Shown: positions 41,114 through 50,284 of the stretch, one piece after another
Numbering within the stretch: position 1 is the stretch's first letter
Layout of the letters: every line of letters starts with the position of its first letter
Assembly: GCA_046292465.1 (NCBI GenBank)
Contig: JBKBRB010000013.1
Span: forward strand, 5,265-69,264
DNA length: 64,000 nt
Direction: 5' to 3'
Source of the DNA: JANWWM01 sp046292465
GTDB lineage: Bacteria; Bacteroidota; Chlorobiia; Chlorobiales; Thermochlorobacteraceae
Position numbers and translations under genes: made by a program
The notes under the pieces: generated by a model
Told to the model about the DNA's origin: nothing
The model's database searches: none
Seen by the model: the letters and a program-made list of their open reading frames with translations, nothing else

Positions 41114-42915
41114 GGCGTGGCGAGAGGTTTTGCGTGTTGTTCTGCAACTTGTTGCTCTACTGGCAGATATTTTTGGAAGTATCGTTTGAGCCATTCGCCT
41201 GCAATCGGTGCCGCCACAGTTCCGCCAAAGCCCGCATTTTCAACTAAAACTGCAACCGCAATCGTGGGTTTTTCAAACGGTGCAAAGCAGATAAACCAAG
41301 CGTGGTCTTCGCCGTGCGGATTTTGTGCGGTTCCTGTTTTGCCCGCCACTTTGATGCCCGACACGCGCGCTCTGCCGCCCGTTCCGTTTTCAACGGCTAA
41401 AAGCATGCCGTTTCGAACGAGATTAAAAGTCGATTGTGAAATCGGCAGTTTTTCTTGAACTGTCGGCATTTCAATGATGGCGCCACTGTTTTTATCATGG
41501 TAGGCGCGCACGAGACGCGGCTGTAGGAGCGTGCCTGAATTGCCAAGCGCTGCGGCGTATCGAACCATTTGCATTGGCGAGGCGCCCATTTCGCCTTGTC
41601 CAATTCCCAAACTAATGATATAGCCTTCGGTCCAGCCGCGCTTGCCGTAAAGTTTATCGAAGTATTCAGGCGAAGGAATCGTTGCCGTTTGTTCGTCAGG
41701 AATATCGACGCCCGTTTTTTGACCGAAGCCAAACATCTTGCCGTATTTCGTCCAACGCTCAAAGCCGATGCGACGCACAAGGTTGTAGAAGTAAGAATTG
41801 CACGAGACTTGAATGGCGCGCGTCATGTCGACGCTTCCGTGCCCTTTTCCGCCGTGGCAGAGAAAATCTTTATTGCCGAATTTGAAGTGCCCTGTGCAGT
41901 AAAATGTTGTTGAAGGCGTAGCCATGCTATCTTCCAACGCAGCAATCGCGGAAATCATTTTGTAAGTAGAACCGGGCGGGTATCGCGTCTGTGTTGTGCG
42001 GTCAAACAAAGGGTTTTTCGGGTCGCTCACAATGGCTTGCCATGCGCTGGCTTCGGTAAATCCGCCTAAGATATTGAGGTCGTAATCGGGTTGAGACGTG
42101 CAAGCAAGAAGGTCGCCGTTGCGCGTGTCCATTGCGACAAATGCGCCTGATTTACCGGTTGCAGTTAAAAGGCTTTCGGCAACGCCTTGCAGTTCTGCGT
42201 CTATGGTGAGATAAAGGTCATTCCCAGTTTGATATGGAATGTTTCTGGCGCCGCCTTCCCAATCACCAACGTGGCGACCTAACGAGTTGACGAGCAAGTA
42301 TCGCGTGCCTTTTGTGCCACGCAACACATCTTCGTAATACTTTTCCAACCCACGATAGCCGATGATGTCGTCGCGTGCGTAAATTTCTTTCGGCACTTTT
42401 TCATACATCGCTTTTGAAATTGCCTTAGCGTAGCCGAAAATGTGCGAGCCTCTGACATTCGGCAAGTATTTGCGTTTGGATTCCATTGCAAAACTTACGC
42501 CGGGTAATTGCCAAAGATTTTCTTCAAGCCGTGCCAATTGGAGCGGCGTTAGGTCTCGAACAACTTTCGTCGGAACAAAGCGGTTGTAGGCTCTGCCTTC
42601 GGCGATTTTCGCTTCAAGGTCTGCCACAGGGACGCCAAGCAATTCCGAAAGCAGCGGCAACGACTTAACATCAAACTCTGACGGTGTAATTTGAAGCGTG
42701 TATAAAGGTTGGTTATCCACAACCGCAATTCCGTTACGGTCATACATCACGCCGCGCGGCGCATCAATGGGAATTTTGCGAATCGAGTTTTGTGAGGAAA
42801 CTTCTTTGAGAAAACTTTGCTCTATGACTTGAAGATAAAACAGCCGCCCCAAAAGCGTTGTAAACACAAGTGCTAACAGCGCATAAACAATTGGCATTGA
42901 ACGAGTTTGTTCCAT
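41110..42915 (-). CDS. mrdA: Penicillin-binding protein 2 (peptidoglycan transpeptidase for elongation)
   Basis: Cross-links peptidoglycan during cylindrical growth with RodA and MreB. 601 residues from ATG 42915 (preceded by AGAGGG); the frame opens 22 codons further up. One membrane anchor (about 7-27), dimerisation domain, then the transpeptidase with SxxK in PPGSTYKMISA, SxN in VSCNSYFYNL and KTG in VAGKTGTAQNPHG. rodA and mreBCD are not next to it in this window, as they often are. Ends in an ATGA overlap with recX. Confidence 0.93.
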   Translation of the reverse strand: MEQTRSMPIVYALLALVFTTLLGRLFYLQVIEQSFLKEVSSQNSIRKIPIDAPRGVMYDRNGIAVVDNQPLYTLQITPSEFDVKSLPLLSELLGVPVADLEAKIAEGRAYNRFVPTKVVRDLTPLQLARLEENLWQLPGVSFAMESKRKYLPNVRGSHIFGYAKAISKAMYEKVPKEIYARDDIIGYRGLEKYYEDVLRGTKGTRYLLVNSLGRHVGDWEGGARNIPYQTGNDLYLTIDAELQGVAESLLTATGKSGAFVAMDTRNGDLLACTSQPDYDLNILGGFTEASAWQAIVSDPKNPLFDRTTQTRYPPGSTYKMISAIAALEDSMATPSTTFYCTGHFKFGNKDFLCHGGKGHGSVDMTRAIQVSCNSYFYNLVRRIGFERWTKYGKMFGFGQKTGVDIPDEQTATIPSPEYFDKLYGKRGWTEGYIISLGIGQGEMGASPMQMVRYAAALGNSGTLLQPRLVRAYHDKNSGAIIEMPTVQEKLPISQSTFNLVRNGMLLAVENGTGGRARVSGIKVAGKTGTAQNPHGEDHAWFICFAPFEKPTIAVAVLVENAGFGGTVAAPIAGEWLKRYFQKYLPVEQQVAEQHAKPLATP

Positions 42916-43024
42916 TTTTACCCTCTTTTCCTTGTGCCGAATATACAATCTTTGCTTTATGGTAATGACGTGTTTTTTCACTCAAACATTCCTAACTTTC
43001 AAGCCTTAAACCGACATCAAAAAA

Positions 43025-43936
43025 ATGACAATGAACTCATACATTATTAAGCACATTGATGCATTCACTGACCGTGCTTTCACTGGCAATCCTGCCGCTG
43101 TTCTACTCGACGCAAGCGGATTGAGCGACGAGCAAATGCAACTCATTGCTCGCGAAATGAACCTTTCCGAAACCGCTTTCGTCCTTCCCGCTACCGATAG
43201 CACACACGACCTCGAACTGCGTTGGCTGACGCCAACAAAAGAAGTTAATCTTTGCGGACATGCGACGATTGCCGCCTTTCACGCCCTTGCCGAAGAAAAT
43301 ATGCTCGGACTTGGTGAACACCCCAACAAGAAATTTCGCGTCAAAACCCGTAGCGGCATCTTGCCCGTTTCAGTTGAACGGCACGACGAAAAAGTCATGG
43401 TTAAATTCGGCATTCCTGTTCCGACCTTCGAGAAATTTGACGGACAAATCGCCGACCTGTTCAACACCCTTTCCGTTCCAACCGAACAACTTGATAAGTC
43501 GCTTCCAGTGCTCATCTCGTCTTCGCGCTACCTTTACTTGCCGTTTATCAATCGCGAGCCGCTCTTGAAAATGTCTCCCGATTTTCAAATGCTTAAACAG
43601 CTTTTGCTTCGACGCGACTTGACAGGCGTTTGTGTTTTCACCACTGAAACCAAGCACCCAACGAGTGCCGCACATTCGCGCTTCTTCGCCCCTGCCATCG
43701 GCATTGACGAAGACCCCGTTACCGGCTCGGCACAAGGCGAACTTGCCTGCTATCTTTTCAAACAAAATCGCCTTCCTCAATCAGACGGCGTTATTTCCGT
43801 TGCTCTTGAACAAGGTTACGTCATCAATCGTGGCGGACGGGTGTGGTCGGAACTCGTCATCAAAAACGGCGCAATTGAATCCGTCAGCATCAGCGGCTAC
43901 GCCGTTACCGTGATGAACGGAAAAATGCTCGTGTAA
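43025..43936 (+). CDS. PhzF family isomerase-like protein
   Basis: Diaminopimelate epimerase-like fold; PhzF isomerises a dihydro-anthranilate in phenazine synthesis, while most relatives are of unknown substrate. 303 residues. Conserved pieces: HIDAFTDRAFTGNPAAVLLDA, the active glutamate region MNLSETAFVLPA, LRWLTPTKEVNLCGHATIAAFHAL, and DEDPVTGSAQGELACYL. A start two codons later (43031) is equally possible. No phenazine genes nearby. Divergent from PBP2. Confidence 0.9.
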   Translation: MTMNSYIIKHIDAFTDRAFTGNPAAVLLDASGLSDEQMQLIAREMNLSETAFVLPATDSTHDLELRWLTPTKEVNLCGHATIAAFHALAEENMLGLGEHPNKKFRVKTRSGILPVSVERHDEKVMVKFGIPVPTFEKFDGQIADLFNTLSVPTEQLDKSLPVLISSSRYLYLPFINREPLLKMSPDFQMLKQLLLRRDLTGVCVFTTETKHPTSAAHSRFFAPAIGIDEDPVTGSAQGELACYLFKQNRLPQSDGVISVALEQGYVINRGGRVWSELVIKNGAIESVSISGYAVTVMNGKMLV

Positions 43937-43956
43937 GCACCTTACATTTGACCAAC

Positions 43957-43993
43957 AAAAAAAGCCTGACCGATTTTACTCGCTCAGGCTTTT
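43957..43993. terminator. Bidirectional terminator between convergent genes
   Basis: A7 (43957-43963), GCCTGA (43964-43969), loop, TCAGGC (43984-43989), T4. The A run before and T run after the stem allow termination in both directions, serving the PhzF-like gene (stop 43936) and the DUF4397 lipoprotein gene (stop 44017). Confidence 0.85.
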
Positions 43994-44016
43994 GCTTGCA
44001 AGTTGCTTTTGAAGGA

Positions 44017-44730
44017 TTACGGATTATTCACGATGATTTCTGCACCAAGTGCTTGCGCTCCTTCACCGCCTAAAAATCCTTTGGCAAAGACGGTGTAAAT
44101 TTTTCCTGCTTCAAACCTAATGTTGGGAAGGTTCAACGCGACGGTTGTTGTTCCCGCAACACGCACTTCCAAGTTCACTGTGCCTGTATCAACAGGCGTG
44201 AAGGCTTGCTCTTGTGCGGTGATGGTTCGGTTAAATGTGCGATTCGTGAATAAGCCTTGCCCCGCAGGCTGACCCACAACCGAGACATCAACCCCAGGCG
44301 CATTTGGCGAAAGGTGAATGAACCGCACGTGAGCTTTGCCTGCTGCAGGTGCCGTTAAATCGTCAGTCGTAACCAACGCTGTAATTTTGCTTACCGAATC
44401 AATCGCAAAGACCGAGTAATTTTTGTTTCCTTCAAGCGGAAGGTCTGCATTGATGACAGTTGTTGTTGTGCCTGCCACATTCACTTTCACGTTGCGCGTG
44501 CCTGCATTGACCGATAAGTATCCTGTGTTGTTCGGAAATGTAAGCGGTTGTTGATTGACTTTTTGGTTATCCACCAACAAATCAACGCCAGGCGCGTTGG
44601 GCGAGGCATGTGCCACCAATACCTTCGCTTGCGGTGTTGGGGTTGGTGTTGATGCAGTATCTTCACTGCAACCCGTGTTGAAAGAAAGTGCTACAGCAGC
44701 AATCAACACTAAAAAAAGAGAATTCTTCAT
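44017..44730 (-). CDS. Lipoprotein with two DUF4397 domains
   Basis: Probable surface or periplasmic lipoprotein. 237 residues from ATG 44730, with signal MKNSLFLVLIAAVALSFNTGC, the Cys being the lipidation site; the frame opens further up without a signal. After a Thr/Pro linker come two homologous beta domains, each beginning with HxSPNAPGVD (AHASPNAPGVDLLV and IHLSPNAPGVDVSV) and each ending near NY/IYTVFA. Function of DUF4397 is unknown; it is common in exported proteins of Bacteroidetes and related phyla. Confidence 0.87.
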   Translation of the reverse strand: MKNSLFLVLIAAVALSFNTGCSEDTASTPTPTPQAKVLVAHASPNAPGVDLLVDNQKVNQQPLTFPNNTGYLSVNAGTRNVKVNVAGTTTTVINADLPLEGNKNYSVFAIDSVSKITALVTTDDLTAPAAGKAHVRFIHLSPNAPGVDVSVVGQPAGQGLFTNRTFNRTITAQEQAFTPVDTGTVNLEVRVAGTTTVALNLPNIRFEAGKIYTVFAKGFLGGEGAQALGAEIIVNNP

Positions 44731-44845
44731 AGATGATGACAGGATGTTTAGATTGAGAAATAACAATGAACAATAATGCTGTGTTGTAACAGCACGGTAG
44801 AAAACGCTTTCAATGCGGAGAAGTTTCAAATTTTCAGTTTAGGGT

Positions 44846-45781
44846 ATGAATCGGGCCACATCGCTTTTTGAAAAAATCCAACAAGGTGACAAACGAGCAC
44901 TTGCACGATTGCTCTCGCACGTAGAAAACAACGACGAATCACTTTCGCCAATTCTTTCCGACTTGTTGAAGGAGAATCGCCTCGCTTATCGCATTGGAAT
45001 TACAGGTCCGCCTGGCGCGGGCAAAAGCACGCTGACGAATCAACTTGTGAAAGCCTATCGCAAAGCGCAAAAAAAAGTCGCGGTGATTGCCGTCGATCCA
45101 ACAAGTCCATTTACAGGCGGCGCGCTCTTAGGCGATAGAATCCGTATGAACGATGTGATGCTCGATTCAGGCGTGTTTATTCGCTCAATGGCAACGCGCG
45201 GCAGTTTGGGCGGCTTGGCAACAAAAGCGGCAGAAGTCTCGCGCGTCATTGAAGCCGCTGGCTACGAGATTATCATCTTTGAAACCGTTGGCGTCGGTCA
45301 ATCCGAACTCGATATCGTCAAAGCTGCTGACACCACCATCGTCGCGCTCGTTCCTGAATCGGGCGATAGCATTCAAGCCATGAAAGCCGGACTGATGGAA
45401 ATCGCCGACATCTTCGTTATGAACAAAGCCGATAGAACCGACAGCGATAAAGCCGTTCAAGCCCTCGAGAGCAGTTTGCAACTGCGTGAGCGCACCGCCG
45501 ACTCTTGGCTCGTGCCTATCATCAAGACTGTCTCCACACGAGGCATCGGCATTTCAGACTTGTTCGCCGCCATTGACGCCCACGCGCATTACCTAAAATC
45601 CAAAGGCTTGCTCGAGAAAAAACGACAAACGCGCGATAAAGAATTTGTCGTGCATCTCGTCTCGGAAAAATGGCAACGCGCCTTCTGGACTGAATCGCGC
45701 CAAGCCTTGCTTCTACAAAAACTTTCTGAACACGAATCGCCCTATCGCATCGCTGAACTCTTGCTCTCTGACCATGACTAA
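44846..45781 (+). CDS. meaB: MeaB/ArgK-family G-protein chaperone of B12-dependent mutases
   Basis: GTPase that protects methylmalonyl-CoA mutase or related mutases and gates cofactor delivery. 311 residues, normal. Walker A GPPGAGKST, then the family loop VDPTSPFTGGALLGDRIRM, FETVGVGQSELDIVKAADT and the base-specificity motif MNKADRTD. No mutase gene lies in the window, though cobalamin assembly genes (cobT, cobS) do. The stop overlaps the start of the next gene by eight bases. Confidence 0.93.
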   Translation: MNRATSLFEKIQQGDKRALARLLSHVENNDESLSPILSDLLKENRLAYRIGITGPPGAGKSTLTNQLVKAYRKAQKKVAVIAVDPTSPFTGGALLGDRIRMNDVMLDSGVFIRSMATRGSLGGLATKAAEVSRVIEAAGYEIIIFETVGVGQSELDIVKAADTTIVALVPESGDSIQAMKAGLMEIADIFVMNKADRTDSDKAVQALESSLQLRERTADSWLVPIIKTVSTRGIGISDLFAAIDAHAHYLKSKGLLEKKRQTRDKEFVVHLVSEKWQRAFWTESRQALLLQKLSEHESPYRIAELLLSDHD

Positions 45782-46145
45782 ACAAGACTTGCTCGAAGCC
45801 CTTCGCCCCTATTGCCATCAAGACATTCGTGGCGTTTTGATTGAAATTGTGCTCGAAGAAAAACAAGACCTTTACGACCGATTGGAGCGCATTGTGAGCG
45901 AAACTTTGGAAGCCAATCGAACAAGATTGCTAACAGGCTACGATTGGGACGTGGGCGAAAGCCGTTGGCGCAATGCGTTTCTCGTGCATCTTTGGTCTGA
46001 CGACCACGACATTTATTCGCTTGATGATTTTGACCGACTATACAACGCCGAACAAATCGCTGAACTGCTTTCCTTTCTTGATACGCTTAAAACTGCACTC
46101 GTCGAAGAACTCGCCGATGTTCAAGGATGGACGCTTTTACCTTAA
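45774..46145 (+). CDS. Unknown small protein coupled to meaB
   Basis: 123 residues from ATG 45774, sharing ATGACTAA with the meaB stop. Acidic, helical, soluble (LLEALRPYCHQDIRGVLIEIVLEEKQDLYDRLERIVSETLEANR). Centre: GYDWDVGESRWRNAFLVHLWSDDHDIYSLDDFDRL. I do not recognise a family. Coupling to meaB suggests coordinated production, which does not by itself show shared function. Confidence 0.7.
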   Translation: MTKQDLLEALRPYCHQDIRGVLIEIVLEEKQDLYDRLERIVSETLEANRTRLLTGYDWDVGESRWRNAFLVHLWSDDHDIYSLDDFDRLYNAEQIAELLSFLDTLKTALVEELADVQGWTLLP

Positions 46146-46151
46146 CGTTTC

Positions 46152-47069
46152 ATGCTTAATGTTCATACATTTCACATGGTTTCAAAATTAAAGGTCTCGG
46201 AACGCCTCTCGCTTTCTCGCCTCTCGCTCGGCGTGTGGCGTATGAATCAATGGAATTTGAGCGATGAAGCCTTGCGCGCGTTGTTTGAATCCGTCGTTGA
46301 ACTCGGCATCACCACGATTGACCACGCCGACATCTACGGCGGCTACACCTGCGAAGAACGCTTTGGCAGGATTGTTCCAAGTTCGCTTCGCCAAAACATG
46401 CAACTTGTAACCAAGTGCGGGATTAAACTTGTTTCGCCTAACCGTCCTGAACATCGCTTAAAAACTTACGACACCAGCGCAAAGCACATTTTGGCTTCGG
46501 TTGACACCTCGCTTAAAAATTTGCGAACGGATTATCTCGACGCGCTTTTGCTTCATCGTCCGAATCCGCTGATGAACGCTGATGAAATCGCTGAAGCCTT
46601 TACTGCGCTTCGCAAGTCAGGCAAAGTGTTGGAGTTTGGGGTTTCAAATTTCACGCCGTCTCAAGTGTCGCTTTTGCAGTCGCGCCTTTCGTTCAAATTG
46701 ATAACGAATCAAATTGAGTTTTCGGTGCTTCATCTTGCGCCGATGTATGACGGCACATTAGACCAAGCACAAGAACGCGCTATGCCGCCAATGGCGTGGT
46801 CGCCGCTTGCAGGCGGGCGTTTGTTCGGCGAGGGCGAACAGGCGTGGCGCGTCCGCTCTGAACTCTCGAGCATCGCACATGAACTTGGTAGAAGTCTTGA
46901 ACAGGTTGCGTTAGCGTGGATTATGAAACATCCTTCAAAGCCGATGCCGATTCTCGGCTCTGGAAAACTTGAGCGGCTCAAAGATGCCGCAAACGCCGAT
47001 TCTCTCGCTCTTTCTGACGACCATTGGTTTCGTATCTTACGCGCTTCAACAGGTGGAGACGTTCCTTAA
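46152..47069 (+). CDS. Aldo/keto reductase
   Basis: NADPH-dependent oxidoreductase of the AKR superfamily, closest in pattern to the YdhF-like group. 305 residues; ATG 46152 gives an eight-residue leader before MVSKLKVSERL, so a start at 46176 is also reasonable. Catalytic residues visible: Asp and Tyr in TIDHADIYGGYTCEE, Lys in LVTKCGIKL and His in ALLLHRPNPLMN. Phosphate-binding end: PILGSGKLERLKDAANAD. Substrate not predictable. Confidence 0.88.
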   Translation: MLNVHTFHMVSKLKVSERLSLSRLSLGVWRMNQWNLSDEALRALFESVVELGITTIDHADIYGGYTCEERFGRIVPSSLRQNMQLVTKCGIKLVSPNRPEHRLKTYDTSAKHILASVDTSLKNLRTDYLDALLLHRPNPLMNADEIAEAFTALRKSGKVLEFGVSNFTPSQVSLLQSRLSFKLITNQIEFSVLHLAPMYDGTLDQAQERAMPPMAWSPLAGGRLFGEGEQAWRVRSELSSIAHELGRSLEQVALAWIMKHPSKPMPILGSGKLERLKDAANADSLALSDDHWFRILRASTGGDVP

Positions 47070-47253
47070 TGACCATGAGGCAATCGTCTGAAAAAATAAC
47101 TTCGTTACACGACCCCTCTCAAATTCGCGTGCTGGCTTTGCTTGCCAAAGACTTTCGCTGATTATATCCCAAATCTGAAAAATTTGGCTCGCACATAAAC
47201 TTACATTTGCTTTTCTTTAACTTTGCAAAAATGAACCTTGCTGAACGCCGAAC

Positions 47254-48267
47254 ATGAAAAACATTGCCGTCGTCGTTTCCTCTCACGGAGAAGTTGATGT
47301 GCCGAGCGTGAAGGCATATTACGAGAACATGAAGCACATTTTCGCGCACGTCTCTGAAATCATGCCAATTCCCAAACTCGCCCGCCTTCTCATTCCGCCG
47401 ATTGGCGCGGTCATTCAAGCGCGAAAGTCCAAAAAGGAAGGCTACACTTCTCCGATGAACCGCATTAGTGCAAGCCAAACCAAGCGCATTGAAGAAAAAC
47501 TCCAACATGCAAACTCACATGAATTTTTATTCAAGGTCTTCAATGCCTTCGAGACCATGCCGCCATACACGCACGATGTTTTGCATCAACTCCTGCATGC
47601 AGAAAATGAGTATGACGGCATTGTTGCTCTTGTAATGAATCCGATGGAGTCGGCGTTTAGTTGCGGCGCGATTTGTCGTTTTGCTTTGAAAGAACTTGGC
47701 GCGAAGGCTTACGCAAAATTGCGCGTCGTTACAGGGCTTTACAAAAATCAAGCCTTGATGAACCTTTATGCTGACCACATTTTTTCGTTTGTTCCTGAAC
47801 TGCCTGAAAAAGCAGGCTTGATGATTGCTCTTCACGGCACGGTGATTTCCGACGCCAAGGGTAACCCTGTTCCCTTCCACAACGGCTATGCAGAAAATCA
47901 AACGATGTTTCAACTCTTGAAACAAACGATTCAGCAAGATGCGCGCAATCGGTTTGAACGCATTGAGCCTGTTTATCTCAACCATCAAGTCGGCGGCAAG
48001 TGGACTGAGCCAACGCTTGCACAAACGATTTCCTCGTTCAAGAAAAACGGCATTGAAACCGCTTACCTTTTCGCCGCAGGCTACTTTGCTGACAACAGCG
48101 AAACCGAAGGCAACGCGCAATCGCACTTGAAAAAAGCAGGATTCAAAACGGCACACTACATTCCTTGTGTGAATGAATCGGAGGCATTTGCAACGCTCAT
48201 GGCAAAGGAGATTTTGATTGCCACCGAGCGATTGATGTCGAGAGGAAAGTTTTTAGAGCGGATATAA
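47254..48267 (+). CDS. Ferrochelatase-family protein, paralogue 1
   Basis: Chelatase fold, most likely inserting iron into porphyrin or a related tetrapyrrole reaction. 337 residues. The conserved active His is in MIALHGTVISDAKGNP, the WTEPTL segment follows, and the region corresponding to the catalytic Glu is AAGYFADNSETEGN. Similar in length and layout to the protein encoded at 61048-62043 (same HGT...DxKG, GGxWxPT/ETL, FADNSE). Ferrochelatase in the strict sense and a chelatase or heme-handling variant are both possible; only biochemistry can separate the two. Confidence 0.75.
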   Translation: MKNIAVVVSSHGEVDVPSVKAYYENMKHIFAHVSEIMPIPKLARLLIPPIGAVIQARKSKKEGYTSPMNRISASQTKRIEEKLQHANSHEFLFKVFNAFETMPPYTHDVLHQLLHAENEYDGIVALVMNPMESAFSCGAICRFALKELGAKAYAKLRVVTGLYKNQALMNLYADHIFSFVPELPEKAGLMIALHGTVISDAKGNPVPFHNGYAENQTMFQLLKQTIQQDARNRFERIEPVYLNHQVGGKWTEPTLAQTISSFKKNGIETAYLFAAGYFADNSETEGNAQSHLKKAGFKTAHYIPCVNESEAFATLMAKEILIATERLMSRGKFLERI

Positions 48268-48270
48268 AAC

Positions 48271-48294
48271 ATAAAAGCGACTTTGGGAAGTCGC
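48271..48294 (-). terminator. Terminator behind the tRNA-Leu pair
   Basis: Minus strand: GCGACTT, loop CCCA, AAGTCGC (48288-48294 with 48277-48283), then TTTTATGTTTT. It begins 17 bases behind the 3' end of tRNA-Leu(CAA). Confidence 0.65.
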
Positions 48295-48310
48295 CTTGTG
48301 TTGCTGTTCG

Positions 48311-48395
48311 TACCGAAGGTCGGACTCGAACCGACACGTCTTTATGGGACACTGGATTTTGAGTCCAGCGCGTCTACCAATTCCGCCACTTCGGC
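48311..48395 (-). tRNA. tRNA-Leu (anticodon CAA)
   Basis: 85-base class II tRNA. Acceptor GCCGAAG pairs with CTTCGGT (first pair G-T). Anticodon stem CTGGA/TCCAG with loop CTCAAAA gives anticodon CAA for codon UUG. Variable arm TGTCCCATAAAGACG, T-loop GGTTCGAGTCC. The 3' CCA is not encoded (A73 followed by CGA), so it must be added by nucleotidyltransferase. Confidence 0.95.
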
Positions 48396-48421
48396 ATGAT
48401 TGTGTGCGGCGCGGTTTCGTG

Positions 48422-48503
48422 TGCGAGAGGAGGGACTTGAACCCACACGCCTTGCGGCACGGGCTTCTAAGACCCGCGCGTCTGCCAATTTCGCCACTCT
48501 CGC
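48422..48503 (-). tRNA. tRNA-Leu (anticodon UAG)
   Basis: 82-base class II tRNA. Acceptor GCGAGAG/CTCTCGC. Anticodon stem CGGGT/GCCCG with loop CTTAGAA gives anticodon UAG for codons CUA/CUN. Variable arm TGCCGCAAGGCG, T-arm GTGGGTTCAAGTCC. No encoded CCA. Transcribed just ahead of tRNA-Leu(CAA) with a 26-bp gap. Confidence 0.95.
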
Positions 48504-48579
48504 GCCGAACTGTTGTTCCAAAAAACAGGGCGCAAATATACGGCTTTTTCGAGTTTTCAAAAAATGCTTTTTAAGAAAA

Positions 48580-49413
48580 TTAAACTGCCGATTGCTCCAA
48601 CGCATTTCGCATCGCCGCAACATACTCTTCAGCTTTTTTTGCAACGGCTTTCTCAAAGGCACTTACTGAACCGAACTCGCCGTCAGGATAAATAACCGCT
48701 CGACTAATGTTGATAAGCGCGGATTGATGACGTGCATCTACACCGTATCGCACGGCTTCTTCAAGCGAGCCGCCCTGCGCGCCTACGCCCGGAATCAAAA
48801 AGCACAACCCTTGTGCCATTGTGCGCAATCGCTTCAATTCTTCAGCACGATTTGCTCCAACAACCAATCCGATATTTTCAAATTGATTCCACTCCAACGC
48901 CTTTTCAAGCACGGCTTCATAGAGCGGTTTTCCATCTTCCAATCGCCGTTCTTCAAAATCTGTTGAACCGCTGTTTGAAGTGAGACACAAAATCAACGTC
49001 AATTTTTCCTTGTAAGAAAGAAACGGCTCAATCGAATCATAGCCCATATAAGGCGGCACGGTTACAGCGTCGAATCCCCAAGTTTCAAAAAACGCTGTAG
49101 CGTAAAGGCGCGACGTGTTTCCAATATCGGCGCGTTTGGCGTCAGCAATCGTAATCACATTTTTCGGCAAGTTGTGAATTAAGGCATCGAGCGCGTGCAA
49201 GCCTTTCAAGCCTAAGGCTTCATAGAAGGCAAAGTTCGGCTTGTAGGCAACTGCAACCTCAGATGTAGCATTGACGATGGATTTCGTGAATTCCGTAATG
49301 GGGTCTTGCATGCGCAAAAAGAGCGTTGGGATTTTTTGCACATCGGGGTCTAATCCGACACAGAGAAATGATTTTTTTTGTTCGATGAGCGCGTTAATTC
49401 GCTTTTTAATCAT
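48580..49413 (-). CDS. pyrF: Orotidine 5'-phosphate decarboxylase, type 2
   Basis: Final step of UMP synthesis. 277 residues, the length of the longer type 2 enzymes. Visible: FLCVGLDPDVQKIP at the N terminus, the catalytic core ITIADAKRADIGNTSRLYA with Asp and Lys, FDAVTVPPYMGYDSIEPFL, and PGVGAQGGSLEEAVRYG for phosphate binding. Stands alone from other pyrimidine genes. Confidence 0.95.
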   Translation of the reverse strand: MIKKRINALIEQKKSFLCVGLDPDVQKIPTLFLRMQDPITEFTKSIVNATSEVAVAYKPNFAFYEALGLKGLHALDALIHNLPKNVITIADAKRADIGNTSRLYATAFFETWGFDAVTVPPYMGYDSIEPFLSYKEKLTLILCLTSNSGSTDFEERRLEDGKPLYEAVLEKALEWNQFENIGLVVGANRAEELKRLRTMAQGLCFLIPGVGAQGGSLEEAVRYGVDARHQSALINISRAVIYPDGEFGSVSAFEKAVAKKAEEYVAAMRNALEQSAV

Positions 49414-49516
49414 AGTGTTTTGTGAGCAGGTCTAACAGTTGAACTTGCGCAGGACTGTGAGAATAACGTTTTCAAACTCCTTTACAAAGAGCCAAATCGG
49501 CTTTTGAGCAAGTTTG

Positions 49517-50284
49517 TCAATCCAACACAGAAACACAATAAATTCCCAAATAGACCCCAAGCTCAATGAGTTGATTTGCCGCGCCGAGTGCGTCGCCCGT
49601 AATTCCGCCGATTCTTTTTAGGAAAAATCTTCCCGCTATTAGCGTTCCCAATAGGCATACACCGATTGCAACGATTGCACCCTCTTCAAGCAACCACACA
49701 CACAAGAGCACGGTATAGAGGCTTGCAAACACAAGGCGTTTCAGCGATGCTTTTTGCGCGAATGGCTTTGAACTTGTCGATTCGCTTCGCGCATAGTTGA
49801 GTGCATAAATCAGCGGCAGGCTTGAATAGCGTCCGAGCAAATGTGCTACAACGAGCGTTGAAAGTGCAAGTGAATCATCTTGTTTGAAAACTTCGGTCAG
49901 CACAAGCAGTTTTGCAGTGAGAAAAATCCATAGTGCGATTGCGCCGTAAGTTCCGATACGGCTATCCTTCATGATTTCCAACATTCGCTCTTTTGTGTAT
50001 CCACCGCCGAAGCCGTCGGCTGAATCGGCAAGTCCATCTTCGTGAAATGCGCCTGTGAGCAAAATCGTTGTTGTCATTGAGATTAAAACGGCAAGAATCG
50101 GCGAACTTACTTGCGACGCTATTGCAAGCACGCCTGCACCCACGCTTCCCACGCCTGCACCGACAAGCGGAAAGTAGCAAGTTGATTGAGATAGATGTTC
50201 GGGGTCGTATTTGACAAAGCGCGAGACGGGCAAGCGCGTTAGGAACATCACGGCGGAAAGAAAAATGTTCAACTCTCTCTTCAT
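49517..50284 (-). CDS. cobS: Adenosylcobinamide-GDP ribazoletransferase (cobalamin synthase)
   Basis: Membrane enzyme that joins alpha-ribazole (or its phosphate) to adenosylcobinamide-GDP. 255 residues with several hydrophobic helices. Signatures: MFLTRLPVSR near the N terminus, STCYFPLVGAGVGSVGAG, and the catalytic region GAFHEDGLADSADGFGGGYTKERMLEIMKDSRIGTYG. Its start follows the sensor kinase stop with no gap, putting both in one transcript with cobT. Confidence 0.94.
   Translation of the reverse strand: MKRELNIFLSAVMFLTRLPVSRFVKYDPEHLSQSTCYFPLVGAGVGSVGAGVLAIASQVSSPILAVLISMTTTILLTGAFHEDGLADSADGFGGGYTKERMLEIMKDSRIGTYGAIALWIFLTAKLLVLTEVFKQDDSLALSTLVVAHLLGRYSSLPLIYALNYARSESTSSKPFAQKASLKRLVFASLYTVLLCVWLLEEGAIVAIGVCLLGTLIAGRFFLKRIGGITGDALGAANQLIELGVYLGIYCVSVLD

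Noticed and set aside
47231..47257. Eight-codon frame (MNLAERRT) whose TGA overlaps the ferrochelatase start
   Set aside because: Could be a leader peptide, but eight codons with no nearby attenuator structure are too easily due to chance.
48296..48662. Open frames across the tRNA genes, for example one reading RVAKLADARVLEARAARRVGSSP
   Set aside because: They are translations of the two tRNA-Leu genes and their flanks; both tRNAs fold completely.
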